Source: Icerya purchasi
Lineage: Eukaryota; Arthropoda; Insecta; Hemiptera; Monophlebidae
Direction of reading: 5' to 3'
Length of the DNA: 64,000 bases
NCBI GenBank assembly: GCA_039619475.1
Contig: CM077115.1
Coordinates: 401,794,557 to 401,858,556 of the forward strand
Part shown: positions 11,078-26,200 of the stretch, piece after piece
Numbering within the stretch: the first letter of the stretch is position 1
Layout of the letters: every line of letters starts with the position of its first letter
Position numbers and translations under genes: made by a program
The notes under the pieces: generated by a model
The model's database searches: none
Told to the model about the DNA's origin: nothing
What the model saw: the letters and a program-made list of their open reading frames with translations, nothing else

Positions 11078-14000
11078 GAAAAGTAAATGGTAGAATGAAA
11101 AAGTTAAAATTTAATAAAAGGGTAGTTAATATAAATGAAAGGTTCTGGTTGATGACCAAATGGTTTTACACCGGGCCAGAAAAAAAAAAAAAAATGTCCT
11201 CTCTAAAATTTTGTTGACAATAGGTATTACAACCCATGCAGTGCTCTGTGTTTGAAAAGTTTAAACCCAATCGAGAATGGCCAGAGCGGAGCCTACACAC
11301 AACGGTCACAAACCTACGGGTCATACTAACTGGGACTAAAATACGATAAAACCAAGGTGTGGACGGCAGAGATGGTTGAACCATATGAAAATAGTTACCA
11401 GGCCCCCTTGTTCACTGCAAATAAGACTCACCCAATCCGCATGATTATCTCTTTTAGCGTTGTCTAGAAGATCAAAGGATGGGATGAATGGAAACTTAAT
11501 ACCTGATCTAACAGCTTCTTTAGCAATTGAATCAACTCGGTCACTAAGTAATACCCCACAGTGACCTGAGATCCAGCAAAATTTAATGACTCCTCCCAGT
11601 TCTGAAATATTAAAATACTTTTCCTTAATTCCATAAATAAACGGATGACAATTACATTTAAAATTACTGCTCTGAAGCGACAAGAGAGAACTAAGGCTGT
11701 CTGAAAATACCACAAACTCCCCCTTGGACTGCAACACATTTTCTACAAACTCTAACACTTTTTCAATTTCAAGAAGCTTGGCCGTAAAAATCGAAGCCTC
11801 TGAAGATAATTTAAATTTCTACTCAGTGATGTCTTGTGTAATAAACCCTGCCCCTACACCCTCATTGAATTTACGGAATTTGACACCATCCGGTAAAGAT
11901 CAACCGATAACCAGGGTATAATTCTTTCACAATACCTAGAAAAACGGAGTTTACAATGTTACCAGGCAGGTGCTTATATTCGACTAGTATTTTACCGATA
12001 GTTTATTTACAAACGGCAATCAACGGAAAACCATTTTCTACTCTGTCTGCGCCAATATCGAAAATTACTATTTCGATTTTCACGACTATTTATTTAGAAC
12101 ATTATTTTTTTCTAATGAAGTTTTTGAACTCGGAATTATTCCGCTAAACTGGAATTAAAGTGGGAAATGGCAGTTTTAGCATCTAAAAAAAAAAAGTAAA
12201 AAATAACGATTTATTTTGAAAACATTGTAAAATATATTTCTATCCTGGTGAAATGCCTATAATTATTATGCCTATAACTTTGCTTTATGCTACACATTCG
12301 ATAACTTACAAAACTCAAGGGTTTACAACTCGGCTGTCCGAAATTAAACATCAAAAACTTGTTTCCGAATATCTTTTGATCTATAGCTGAAGTTGAGATA
12401 AACAATATTCAGTCACACGTGTTAAATCTTATTTACACATAATTAAGTACACACATTAACTATTGTATTTCTCGTAAATAATATTTATTTGCAAATTTTT
12501 CAAGAAGCATGCAGAAAATTACGGTGCAATCGAAGTCGATTCGAATTTTTCACGGTTTGCTTTTTATTAATAGTTATTTTTTAGAATTTTGGAAACAAAG
12601 GCAAATTATTTAAATTAAGCGACATAATTAAAATAATATATGCGTACCCGTTTTCTGTTTCCCTTTTTTCTTCTATTTAGGAAAATCGATGGAAGAAACG
12701 AGGAATAGAGTTAACGTACATGAACTTTTTGTTTGAATACGATGGTCCGTTTCACTTGATCTTGTCTGCATTTGCACCAGACGGAACTGTTGCGATTACA
12801 CACGGAGGTACAGAAATGGGTCAAGGATTGAACACAAAAGTAAAAATATACTCGCACTTATTTACGTTAAAAGAGAATGTATATTTAATAAACAAATAGA
12901 ATTAAATTAGGAAAAAAAAAAGAAGAAAAATATTTTCGATTAACGATTAACTAACAAGGTAAGAAATGTCTAATTTTAATACTACCTATTTTTCGGCAAC
13001 GTTCTAAGGCAACGCACTAACGCTTCTTTCGATTGAGTAAGAGGAAATCTAGTGGTCGGCTTCAGTTTTAATCATGATGTCGCAGCATTTGAAGTGTGTC
13101 AGGCGATTGTGAAGTAAAAATTTAAAGCTTACGAGAATACACTTTCATTTGTTTAAGGTTACAATCATGAGATAAATTTACAACCGGTTTCTTTGCTTTG
13201 ATTTAACGGAACAATTTTATTACTTACCGAAGTACAATCGTGATCATGGACAATAATTTAAAACGAGGTGCGAAAAACTATGTTAAAATAGCGGAAAAAT
13301 AACCGTCATCAGTAATGTGGTGCAAACTGTATAGCGATAATGCAGAACACTTATAACTGCATGCACTATCGTACTCTTTCTTCATTTTACATTAGTTTAC
13401 CTCGATACTGATTTACTAGCCAGGTGCATGCGTCGGCTTAGATATCTAGTCATTGTGGTTTCAAATATTTTTTGTAAAGTCATTTCCCTGTTGAAGGTTA
13501 AACGGGTCAATAATGCCGAGATTCAAATTACCAATTCTATTCTGATAATTCATTCGCTAAAGTTTTTTTAGAATAATTCTTTCGACTACAACGAGCGTAA
13601 TGTCGTCGAACAGTTTTCTACACATACGGAGAACCTATAGACGTGGAAGTAAACTCCGAGTTATCCTGAATCGTTTCGAATTATTTTGTTTTAAAATGTC
13701 CATACGTTTCGTCCATTAGACACACTTATTATATTGTTAAACTTTTTTTCCACGAGTTACATTCAAAAAATTCTATTCGTTTCAAGTAAACGAAAAGAAA
13801 AAAATTACAATAAAATGAAATCTACACCGATGGAGTGATAACTACTTGAGGCTGACTTACACCTTAGAAAAACTTTCAGAATATTCCGTTAAACTCCAGT
13901 TAGTATTCGATCCGCACGCAACAACTCGTTGGCAGCGAATTTCTGTTGAAATCAAAGATTCTTTAATTACTTATTCCTACTTGTCTATTTTGATCGCACA

Positions 14001-16782
14001 ACTGTAAATTCTTTGTTTAGGCGCGAGCGATTTTTATATTATTATATTATTTTCGGATTCGACAACTAAAGCTATTAACCCAGCGCAAAAGAAATTCATC
14101 CATATTCTGAATTTACAGAATCGAGATATCACGGTTCTACCCGAACACATGTACTGCCTAATCAAATACGCCGTGGTAGTTGGCTAGACGCGAGAGATAA
14201 ATAATAATGCTGTGGAAGGAATTTTAAAAGTTTACAATTTAACATTATTTCCGCCAATTTATTTTGCTCGTAAATGTTTGACATAAAAACTATGTAGTAC
14301 AAATCTTCTTCTTCTTCTTCTTCGTATAATCGTCAAACATAGAAAGTCGAATAAAATTAAAATTAATTTTAAAATAATACAAATAATATAAATCGTTGAA
14401 AGTCAATTTGTAATCGTTTTAACCAGTCTAGGGCGTCGTTTTTTATATCATGTATATCTTTGAAATACAACTGAACCGAAGAAAACATTCGTCGACACTG
14501 CATTGTTTGACGAGGGTTTCCGCAACAGCAACTAGACGATTCCCTAACACTTGTACACCCACGTCCCGTCCTTATCATATTTAACATCTTCCATTCCCCT
14601 TTTGGTAAGTCCATGCTTGAGAGTTCTTTCCGTGGATCTTCTATTAACCAGGAATTTCTTATGTTATTCTTGTCCAGCTAAGGCTCGTATGGATATACAT
14701 ATGCATGCGTGTTAATATCGTAACTGCAGAAGCAGCAAATGTCAGTAACACTTCCTTTATTCTCCCCGATTTAAATTTTTCCGAATAATCCTTTCGCCTT
14801 CCGCTTTTCTGTTCTATTTTCACAAATGACTTATCCTATGTGCGGTTATTTATATTTCTTCTGATCGTAGCTTCTCCCACCACCTGATAATATCCGACTC
14901 CGTGAGTGCCCTTCAGGCTATCAGTTTATCTCTTCCGACTTCATCATTCTTCGTATACGTTCTCTCATTCACAATCTGTCCTTTCATCACTCTATCCGCG
15001 GTGATCTGTTGTGGGTTCCTGGTGTCATAAAGGCATCAAGGGTAACGAAATGGCGGATGCTTTAGCTTAGGTTGCTGCCCGTTCCCGCTTTTTACTTTAA
15101 AAAGATCTCTAGTACTAATCTATTATCCTTAAGTAAGAAATTTCACTTTATATTTTGGTCGTCTATAAGTATCCTTCCTTCTTCACCGAAAAAATCCTTT
15201 CTTCTACCACTCAATTCAACCTAACCTTTCTGCTAATCCTTGGTTTTCAGAATTCCCTTCTCTTCCACGTTCTGTGTTATTATTCCTATTATTCGCCTAC
15301 GCTTCAGTCACACTTCATAACCCTCTGCCCGCTATCGTCTCTCTTTGGTTTCTTCTCCTTATTGTCCTCTACATCCTAACGAAGCAGTTGTCTGCGATGC
15401 TGATCACATTTTTTTTTTTTTTTGAGTGCTCTTCAAAATAACGAATTTATCAAACAACAAATGAAGCACTCTGATAAATTATGATCAATGAAATTGTTTA
15501 GAAAAAATTTTATTCTTTATGTCGTCAAAATTATCATTTTTATTTTATTAATTTTCAGGCGGTTCAAGTGATAGCAAGAAAATTGGGTATCGACATGAGT
15601 TTAATAAAAGTGAAACCGAACGTTAGTCTTACTTCGCCGAATGATGCGTTTTCTGGAGGTGACACAGTATCAACTGGAGTATGTTACGTAAGTAATTCTG
15701 ATGAGGACTACCCTTTTTCACCTTTTTTTTTCTTTTAGTTACAAAAATTTTAATTTTTTTTCTTTTTTCGGAGTTTATTTCAGTTTTGCCGTTGCTTTAT
15801 ATTCATATAAATGTGTTGTAAAATATATTTAATCGAATAATTTAAATTTTATTTAAACATATATATGTGACGGTCACTGAGAAAAGGTACATAGTATGTC
15901 AAAAATGCAGGTTTGATTTAACAACGGTTTCGGACACCTGAAAAAGTATGCTCTTTAACGTGAAGTAGGTCAAACACAGGTGAAAATACATTTTTTCCAG
16001 TTGTAAATCGTAATTGTGTATGTTTAAAATTACTACCTTAAAGTAGTGTATTACACGCGAAACTTTAAACGCGTTCTTTTCGATTAATTGCTTTTTCTGA
16101 TGACACTATGTATGTACCTTTTCTCAACGACCGTCACACACACATATGTATATTCAAATGTTAAATTTTTGAAGACACTGTTTGCTAACTTGATAATAAA
16201 TTAATGCTTTCGCAATTACAAGTAGAAAATAAAATATTGCTCTGTAGCATGGCATTTAAAATCAGCGCGGTTGTGTGCATGCACGCTGAAAAATAATGTC
16301 GACAGACTCCCAAAACAAGGTATTACACTTACTATTAGCGACACTATAGTATACGTATAAAACTAAACACCGCATCAGGATCTAAAAATATCTGTTGAAG
16401 AAATGCAATCGACAGCCAGAAAACACCTATCGAAGTTAGAAGTGCATGAAAACGTCCTCACAGTATATGTAGCCTAAAACAACCGGTGAATTCTGGGGGT
16501 TAGGAAATACAACACCAATTTAGTATCGATAATAAAAAAAAAATACATTGTCGAAGACATTCGTCTTTCAACTCAAGTCAATAGTCAGAATATAAAAAAT
16601 TCAATAAACGGAAAATAATTGAGTAATTTTTCTCGACACATTGAATATTTTCAAGATTATCATTATTGACTCCTACGTAAATCGTAAATAAGCTTGGGTG
16701 TTGTAAAACTGTCCATACAAAATTTAGAATGGCCTCCAATCCAAAAACCTATTCATGTTAAAAACAAGCGACAAAAGATATG

Positions 16783-16814
<32 letters not shown>

Positions 16815-17192
16815 AAAGAATGACCCACGAATGCGCAATCATGCGCGAGCTGTGGTTAAACAAATACGTGTGCGGAAAAAAAATGAAAATGAGTATACAA
16901 CGAAGTATTCAGCAAATGCACCATAAAAAATAGTCAAAATAATAAAATAAAAATAAAACTAAAACAGTGCGCTCGCAGTAAAATAAGACGAATTATTCAT
17001 TAAGGTAAATTATAATTAAAACTAAATTAATAAATGCCGAAAATGAAACAATATTTCACGCTGACAACGAACAATACGATGATGTCGAGAGATCGAAAAT
17101 TAATGATTTTCATCGGAAAATGATTTCTATCTCGACGTCATCGCGCCAGGTAAAATACCGAATCCATATCAATACACATATATACTCGTATA

Positions 17193-17246
<54 letters not shown>

Positions 17247-20200
17247 TTATCTTTTTTTTCAAAGGCCGCGATTCAGAGTTGCGATATTTTGCTAGAACGA
17301 TTAAAACCGTATCGAACTTCCCCTACAATGTCATGGAGTGAGGTTATCTCCGCTGCATATGCCGCAAAAGCAGATCTTTGCGTTGAATATATGTAAGAAA
17401 TTAATCTTTTCTAAATTAATTTTATTTCGGTGAATATCATTGTGATAAAAAAATAGACCGTCTTTTTTTTTCTTTATATTATTACAAACTCTTAACATCG
17501 GGATAGAGTTTAGAATGATGCGGTCTTTCTAATTTCGATTGATTTTATTTTTACAGAAATTTTAATTCGTGAAGTTTGAAAAAATTACAGAGCTTGTTTC
17601 AAAATAAGAAAAAATAAAAAAAATTATGATTAATTTTTAAAAAATTCTAAAGGTAATTGTTCAATATTTCAATTAGAAATTGTAGAAAAAGTTTAAAATT
17701 CAGTACTTACGAGCAAATCCCGTTATAAATATGTGGCGACTATCCTAAATAGATGCATAATATGCTGGCTATGTGGGAAACGGTATTTACCGAGATAAAG
17801 AACTTCTTAGAAGAAATACTTCGAATACTTATTTTAAAAGGGAAAATTCCGATTCAAAAACAAATAATTTAAATTATCATGTCGAAAAATGTACATGATA
17901 TCCAAATTTAAAAATGTAAAAGTAGAAACAAAAACAATAAAATCCACTGTGAACTGGATGTTATAATATTATTACAATAAACACTTAGTTCGAAAGTGTA
18001 AATAAAATTATATTCATTTTGTCTGCTTTCGCCCCGCTTCGTAAATTGTTCTTACCTCTATCATTAGAACGTGCAAAAAAGGTGGCCTTAAATAAATAGC
18101 GGATCATCAAAATAAAGCTTCCGACCGATTAATCATGTTTTATACGGACGCGTCCAATATTACTGTTTTTTAGTTCGCATTAATTTTTGCATCGTCTTCT
18201 TCCATGAATTATTTTTTTTTTTTTTGGTTTTTCGATCAGACAAACTTCTAAGATTATATGCACGCTCGAATTAAAACTGATTGCTGACATAAACGAGTCG
18301 AAAAGTTCGGACCACCCGAATATAAAGAGAAAACAATATACAATAATGAATAACAGCATTAAAATGTTAACTAAAGCTAGTTGACGGATTTTTTTTTTTT
18401 CTATTTTTGAATTCCTTACTTAGTGTCATAGTAATCAAAAGAAAAATTATAAGTAATCATATTTGATAAAGATAATAGGCAGAAAAGGAAGTAAAAGAAC
18501 AAAGTAGGCATTATACGGATTAGGAAAACTCGAACTAAAAAATTAATTAATAAAAGCGAAGCGAAACAATATCCGAAACAGGCTCGAAACCAGAATATTC
18601 TGAAACTAGGACTGGCCGGGAACGTTTAATTTTGGAATCCCCCCTTCCCGTTTCTGCAATGCATTATTTGTACTCAAATGCACCTGAGTATTATATTCTT
18701 ACATAAATTAACCTTCTTTAATAAGACCGATCAAATTAATAGACAGATATTTCTGTAACATAAAAAAACCAATGTCGTACTAGTTTTATTCGAAATGTAC
18801 CACAAATAATAATAACGAATTGATGAATAAACGCAAAAGAAAAAAGTAGAAATATAATAAATTCATAAAAGTAATCAGCAACATGTTTAACTGCTTAACT
18901 GTAGTTAACCACGATGGTGACTTCGAAATACGTCACTTTTTTTGGCATCCAAATGTATCTACTACTGCTAATATGCATATCTAAATGGGAAAGCTTCTTT
19001 CATACGATGCAATTATTTCATTATTGGTAATTACGCATTTCTGATTCCGTTTTATAATATAAAACTTTATTCCTAATATTATATTCCGCATATAAATTAA
19101 AAAGTAAGAATATCGCAGTATACATAAATTCTTTTCAATTTTGTATCGGAAGCGTTTCGTTAATTTTCTTCGAGGTTCAACATTACATCCGGATCGTTTT
19201 TTTTTTTTTTTTTGTTTTTTTTTTTATTATAAATAAGTTGTGGGTCTCACTGGGCAAGTGTGTCCGTTGCGTGAGTGTTCAACACTCTTATCATCATTTA
19301 TTCTAGTAATCAAATTTACAAGTAATCATTCTTACTACCTAAAGCGAACATAAAAGTAACGTAGATACCATATCCTTGATAAGGTATCATGGATTGTGAA
19401 GTTAAGGTTCACAATGTACTAAGCCTAACGGCACCAATGAGAATACTAGGGCCAGTTCCTTTCTCTCGGTAATCCAAAAAATATATTAGTCACGCAAGTA
19501 TATGTATAAATAGTACAATAATACACCCATACATAAGGGGGCCGGTCTTACATATTAGACGTCGCATACATTAACGTACAGGAAACAGAAAGGAAGGAAA
19601 CAGGGTAACAAATGGTCTAAGAGAGCCCTAACAAATGCAAAACGAGACGCAGTAAAATTCCTTAATCTTTGCACTATTCTTTTAACCACTTCCTCACTTC
19701 TCTCTTCCATACACCATTTTTTTTTTTTTTTTTCGTTAATTATGTGACTATGGTACTCATTAATTTGATTAGAACCGAATCATCCGTATTGTCGATTCGT
19801 AGATTTACCCCTCTCGGATGAATGTAATAGGTATTATTTTGATTCCTTGTTAGTCGAGTTTTTGGTCTGGAAGGTAACTTTACATTATCGAGTTTAAATT
19901 CAAGTAGTCTGTAATAATAATAGTGCATCTTGGGAGACATCTCATTATTTTCCTTCCACCAGCTTGATATGTAGTGTCACTCCGCTTCCAATGGGGTAGT
20001 ATAAGTTTCAAACACCTTTTCTGGATTTTACCTATAAATTCGTATATGTACGTAGTAATCACAAATAGGGAATTAAGGCGGCGTTTCTTACGTCGAAACC
20101 GTTCAATAACTCCTGATCTATCGATAACATATTAAAGTTTCCTTTTAATTCTCTGATTCTAATCATTTCCATCATACAATTTGCACAATGGTATATTTCG

Positions 20201-23200
20201 TCTTTGTACAGTGTGGTGTCTACAGATATTACATAAAGGAAACAAACTGACTGAAAAGATATCTGAAGATGTAAACCAACTTATTCGGCTACTACAATCG
20301 TCGTATCAAATTTTTGGGAGAATTTTTAACAGAAATTAGGGCGTTCCAAATTCGCGTGTGTGCAGATAGATAAGCAGTCCGTCTATTAATTTTAATTCTG
20401 ACAGCACTTCTTTGTCGGTTCTTTAATCGCCATATCGCTACTTTAATTTCGTTGTAAATTGGTCTAGTCTTGAAAAAAGATTTCCCGGTGTTTGCACAAC
20501 TCGAGAAATATATTAAAAATATCAGAGTTTATTCTTTTCGATTACTTTCGCTCTATTTACTGTCTGCTCGCGGTATACGGTGTTTGCCAGGAGATGAGAG
20601 TTTTCAGCAGGGACACTGTGAAAAGCTGTTTTTTCTTTCCTTAAGTTATAAGGAAAGCCTAATGTTCGCCGGTTAATAGCAATAGGATCAACTTCAGTTT
20701 CCTCATCTTCGAAATATCCTCATAAGTATCTTCAGTTTTCTAAAAGGTTTCCGAACTGAAGGAGCTTAGGATTTCATCAGTGTTTTACAACGTCGTGGAG
20801 AATATTACACAAGACATTAAAGAGAAAGGAAATTGGGGAATTAAAGTGAGAGGATTACAAACGTTAATGTTTCGCTTTGCAGATGACGTAGCAATCATGG
20901 GAAGAACTAGAAGAATCGGCATAATATATGGCAAATACAGTTAAAAAATATAAAATAGTAAATAATCTAGCCTGAAACACTTTTTCAGTACTCATTCTTT
21001 CATGCGGTACATTGTTCCTATATGAGCGTATTTATTTATCGTTAATGATATTGTATTCGATTCGTTTATTTTTTCAAATAAAAGTACTACATCGTTCGCA
21101 GATCTTAGCGGATTGATTCTTCCTCATGCTACCTCATATACAACTTTAGTTGGGAAGGCAGCCGTAAAAAGTTTTTGTGATAATGAATCTCCTTGCCAGA
21201 CTTCTTGAACAATGAATTATTTATAATTGAAAATTACGGAACTTAAAATGACTTTTTCCCCTACGGTGAATTTATGTAATATATGCATATTATTGTAGTA
21301 ATACTTTTGGCAAATTACTGTTCTCTTTTATTAGCAACACACGTGATCATCCAGACGGCTTGTAGGGATAAATCTTTTTTTTCTTTTTTTTTCTTTTTTT
21401 TTCTTTTTTTTTTTTATGTTCTATACCCGTTTTATGTAACAGCCGGTGAATAAATTTTTACATTTCATTATTAAAAATTAAAATATTCTGCGTACATATA
21501 TTTTTATAGGTATTCGCCAAATAATATTCCAGGATTATCGAATTTCCCTACATATGGAATAGTTGTATCGGAAGTTGAAGTTGATGTATTAACCGGACAA
21601 GTACAGGTTGTATTTATGATAGCTTTTTATTATTTTCTTAGATAATAGAATGCAATTTTTATTTTTATAAAAAGAATCCCCCTTTTTTCCTGATATTTCT
21701 GTTATGTTTCCTTCTAAAAAATATGAGATTATAATTTTTGCCATTGATACGCTTTTAATGTGTCTCTATCAAATCACCTTCTCTAGGTACCTATTTTAAT
21801 AAATAATCTTTTTAACTTTAGTTCATTTTCCAAAAAAAAAAAAAAAAAAAAAAAACGCTCAATATACTAGGCTATTTAAGATAGTAATTCAAAAAGTAAG
21901 AGCCAAACATGTCTCAAATTTTTTGAAATTTCAATTTTTAAATAACTGTATATACACTCTTAATCCTTTTATTCCTATTTCATATCTTAATATACAAAAC
22001 TCTAGAACGTGTTTTGTTTCAGGTCATATCATGGCCAAACCACTCGACCGATTATTGACTTAATATTTTCAACATATGGTAGTTAGGTTGCAAGGGGATA
22101 GCTTACAGGATGGGTGCGCCACAGGGGATAAGATAGAGGAAGGATGTAACTTAAAATTTTCAAAATTATTCGTGTTGCGCATCAAAATATATGTATGTTT
22201 TGAACTCTAGAGTTCATTTTCATCAACGTTTTAATCGAAAACCGCAGTGAGCTGTGCTGAAGAGAGGAACATGAACTTAAAATAAAAATTTTCAAATTAA
22301 CTTCATTTGATCCTTCTTTGTGATTTGTTGATGATTTGCCTATAATATTCAGATTATTTTGTAATCATTAGTCTATATTTTAGAAACGTGTAAAAATGTT
22401 AGATTCAATGTCATGCTTTGTAATCTTACTGAATTTTTAAAATATTTGGCTACACAATTTAGTAGTGGCACTGTGTATTAAATATTTTATTCGAATATTG
22501 TACTAATGAATGTATGTGTAACGGAAAAATGTCGACCAACGAATGGGTAAGTGCGTAGAATTTATTAATTAAATGAATTAGTACGAGACTGGACGGAATG
22601 CTAAAGAGCAAATTAAAAAATATCAGCGATCAAAGAAAATGTATGCAAACAGATGATAAATGCGCCAGCGAAACGGCGAGTAACAGCTGGTATGTATATA
22701 AATCAAACAATCTTCATCGCACATCTATTTCGAAGCAGCTATTCTATTTCTCCTAGTTTAAATAAATTTAATTAATTAAAAATTTATACACTTGGCATAT
22801 CGAAAATGTGTTCAATCAGCGGTACATTTTATTGATAGTCTTCCTCTATAATTTCCACTTCATCTTTCATAATCTGCTCCTATTATCCTATTATTATTCT
22901 TACTTCAGTTTTATAACCACCAAATTTGAAAAAGCATCTTCATTTCCTTTAAATCGAGTCGAATTAAATACTATTGATTTTTCAATTTTTTATCTTCAAA
23001 ATCTCGTTAATAATGAAATTCAAATAGTATGTCACGGTCACGAGTCCGTTTCACCTTTCTTCTCATGTGTGAGGACTTTTTCACTCAAGTTTTGTTTTTA
23101 CTAAAAAATTTTTACCCAATTAAAATTTAGATAACATGTATTATTAAAAATCAATATTCAGAATTACAAAGAACGTAACAGGAATAAAAATTTATTCGAT

Positions 23201-26200
23201 AAAAACTTATCTATAAGAGAAGACAGATGAAAACGTGAAAAGTGTGGAAAAGAAAAGGAAACCGAAATAGAGTACAATACAAAAGGAGGAAACTATCCCA
23301 GCCAGGCTAAGAATAGGTCACAGCCTCCTTACGCACTCGTACTTGCTAAGTTGCACACCAGCTCCATATTGCGATCAATGTGGAGTACTAATCACAATTC
23401 AACATATCGTACTGGAATGCAGTAATTACTCGGATCAATGATCACTTCGACTCGGAACCGGAGGTGACAAAGATACTCGGAGAAAATGCTAACTCTATTT
23501 TCAACTTCTTGCAAAACTGTGGTATAATTAATCTAGTGTAGTGATTCTATGGAGAATACGTAATGAGGAAGGCACTGGAAGGCTGGAATATCTATTGGCG
23601 GAAGGCGTATAAGTAACCTTCGATATGCTGACGATACCACCATACTAGCTGCTTCAAGAGAAGAACTAGAAGAAATTATGAATACAATTAAAGAGAAAAT
23701 AACTGAATACGGTATGTCTTTGAATCAAGACAAGACGAAAGTCATGGTGGTGAATAGAAGCAGCACAACGACACATAGTGACATGTACATAATGGGATAC
23801 GAAGTAGTAGAATCCTTTGTCTACATCGGCTCATTGATCAGCAGCCGTGGTTCCAGTGAAATGGAAATAAAGAGAAGAGCATTATTGACCAGAGAGGCAA
23901 TGAAAATGCTATCACGTATATGGAGAAGTCATGGCATAACAAAAACAACTAAAATAGAGATAGTACAGCCATTAATATATCCCATAATGCTATACGGCGC
24001 AGAAACTTGGACGCTAAAAAAAACGGATCAGAAAAGAATAAGTCTGGAAATGTGGATATGAAGAAGAATGCTTCGCGTTCCTTGGACGGCAAAGCGTACC
24101 AACAAATCTATCTTGAATGAGGTTGACGTAACTATGCGATTAGGGAATATATGTAAACGTTGAATAATGCAGTATTTCGGACACATCATGAAGAGAGAAG
24201 ACGATAGTAGTTTGGAAAAACTGGTAATATTAGGGAAAACAGATGGCAAACGAGCTCCGGGAAGATGCCCAACGGGATGGATAGACCAGATACATAATTT
24301 ATGCCAAGAACCAATTCATCAAATTATAAGAAGAACAACAAAAAACCGTATAGGCTGGAAAAATTATATCGCATAAAAATGTTGACGTAGCCACGATCGT
24401 TACGGTCGGCACAAAATGATGATGATGAGTGATTGTTCAGTTTACTTAATACTCGATGTAAATCATTGATTGTATAATATACTTAAATTGATGTAAATCT
24501 ATTTCTTGCGTCGCAAATAACCTTATCGGTTGCGCGACGTTAAATAAATATATTAAAAAAAAAAAATGCAGTTTTTTATCACTCTTTATTTTTAAAATTA
24601 TAATTGTATTTTTTTCCTTCTAAAATATCTTGATCTGTTCATACAAGAATGAGCGACCTCCGATTAAATATCGCTGTGTTCCATTGTTCATATTTCTACT
24701 TTTCTAATCTTTCTTTATTCCATACTTTTATATTTAATCAGATTTTTAGAATTGACTAATTACTATTATTTCATTTCTCCCACAGTAACATTATAATGAT
24801 CACTTGATTTCTTTTCGTTTTGTCCTTTTACCTTCGTGCTAGTCCCGTATTATTCTATTTTCTTAAAAAATGAGCGCGTTAATTTTTTATCTCAAAATTT
24901 TCAAAAAGATTTTCTTACTTCGCAGAATGTCATCCTTCTTTCTTTTTTGCTTTTTCATCTGTGGTATATCTATTAGTTCCTCGTTTAATTATTTTCGGAA
25001 AATAGCGTCAAAATGTTTATAATTTGTTGCCCCTAGTGCAGAGCTCAAACAAAATGCGTTTAATTATTTCCGTAAAATTACTTTTTGTTTTTCTTTTAAT
25101 TTGTTTTTAGTAAAACTAATTTTAAAGAGATACCGGGTACCTAAAATAAACTTCTGGTTAAATGTTCTTTTTTTTTTGGTTTTTTCGATTCATTTATTAT
25201 AAAGACCATTTTAAAGATGTACCCCATGTATTGAGTAAAAAAATTTCTGTTTATTTCTGTTTACTTTTTTTTATATTTTATTATATTTTAAACTTTTTTC
25301 TAATAGATTTTAAGAGTTGATATTTTGGAAGATGCTGGTAATAGCATAAATCCACAGATAGATGTCGGTCAAGTTCAAGGCGCTTTTATAATGGGCCTTG
25401 GTATTTGGTTAACGGAACAGTTAATTTACGATGAAGATACTGGAGCTTTGCTAACAAACAGATCATGGGTAAGTAACCACTTGTAGTGTAAGTACCGCTC
25501 AACGTTAAATGTTTGGTTCAATATTAATTATAAGCAAAGAAATAAAAGGTCTGTAGAAATAACGTGCAGTTTTGATGAAAACCTTTTTTTTAGAAAATAT
25601 AATTTCCTTTAACCTATTGGGAATTTGTGTTAATCATTCCCTATCTGCCACCGTGATTTACTACGCAAATTATAAGAACTTTAAAAGAACGATTTAAACA
25701 TATTAATTATTAAAGACCGGATTGTGTGAATTGTATATTTCGAACGTTTTGAAACTTTTTTGCATATTTTGACGATTTTTAAACAGTTTTCTTATTTGTT
25801 TTAAATGCATACCATTAACAATTTTGTTTTTATATACATAAATCGAAAAAAGAAATAAAATGATGATTATTTTTTTTTTTTTACTTTTAAAATTAAATAA
25901 GTAGTTTAGATTTGGTTTACATCTTTTTAGCATGAAAAATAATATGAATATCGCGAATTTTAATATTAGCAGCAATATTGCAAAAGTATTTTTTAAGGTA
26001 TCTTTAAGTATGCAAGTATACAAAGAAAACTATCCAATTTTTTACCCTTGTCTCGAGCCCTGGGTAGAATTTCTGCTCATAAATTTAAAAAAAAAACTGG
26101 CAGTTTTTTAAAACACTTTTGTACTGTATTAAAATTGGAAAATTATTTTTTCAATCAATTTTGGAATTCACTTTTAAAAAAATTTTAGCGTAAAATTATT

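Larger units (their letters stand above)
10543..11940 (-). mobile_element. Minus-strand LINE: RNase H, C-terminus, 3' UTR and tail
   Basis: Read on the minus strand, the element enters from 11940 with IFT.DGVK, which carries a 1-base insertion. It then runs through RNase H ([31 protein letters not shown]), a C-terminal [12 protein letters not shown] segment, a 3' UTR and a tail at 10543-10556. Part of the UTR (about 10670-10830) matches 52331-52480, so a second copy of the same LINE tail lies there. It stands tail-to-tail with the Jockey-like end at 10469-10500. Confidence 0.8.

Noticed and set aside
10815..11159. 114-codon frame with a long leucine run on the - strand
   Set aside because: The leucines come from the (AAT)n microsatellite in a LINE 3' UTR.
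16694..16933. 79-codon frame containing Tyr-Ile repeats
   Set aside because: Built on a short TA repeat inside an aldehyde oxidase intron; not a gene.
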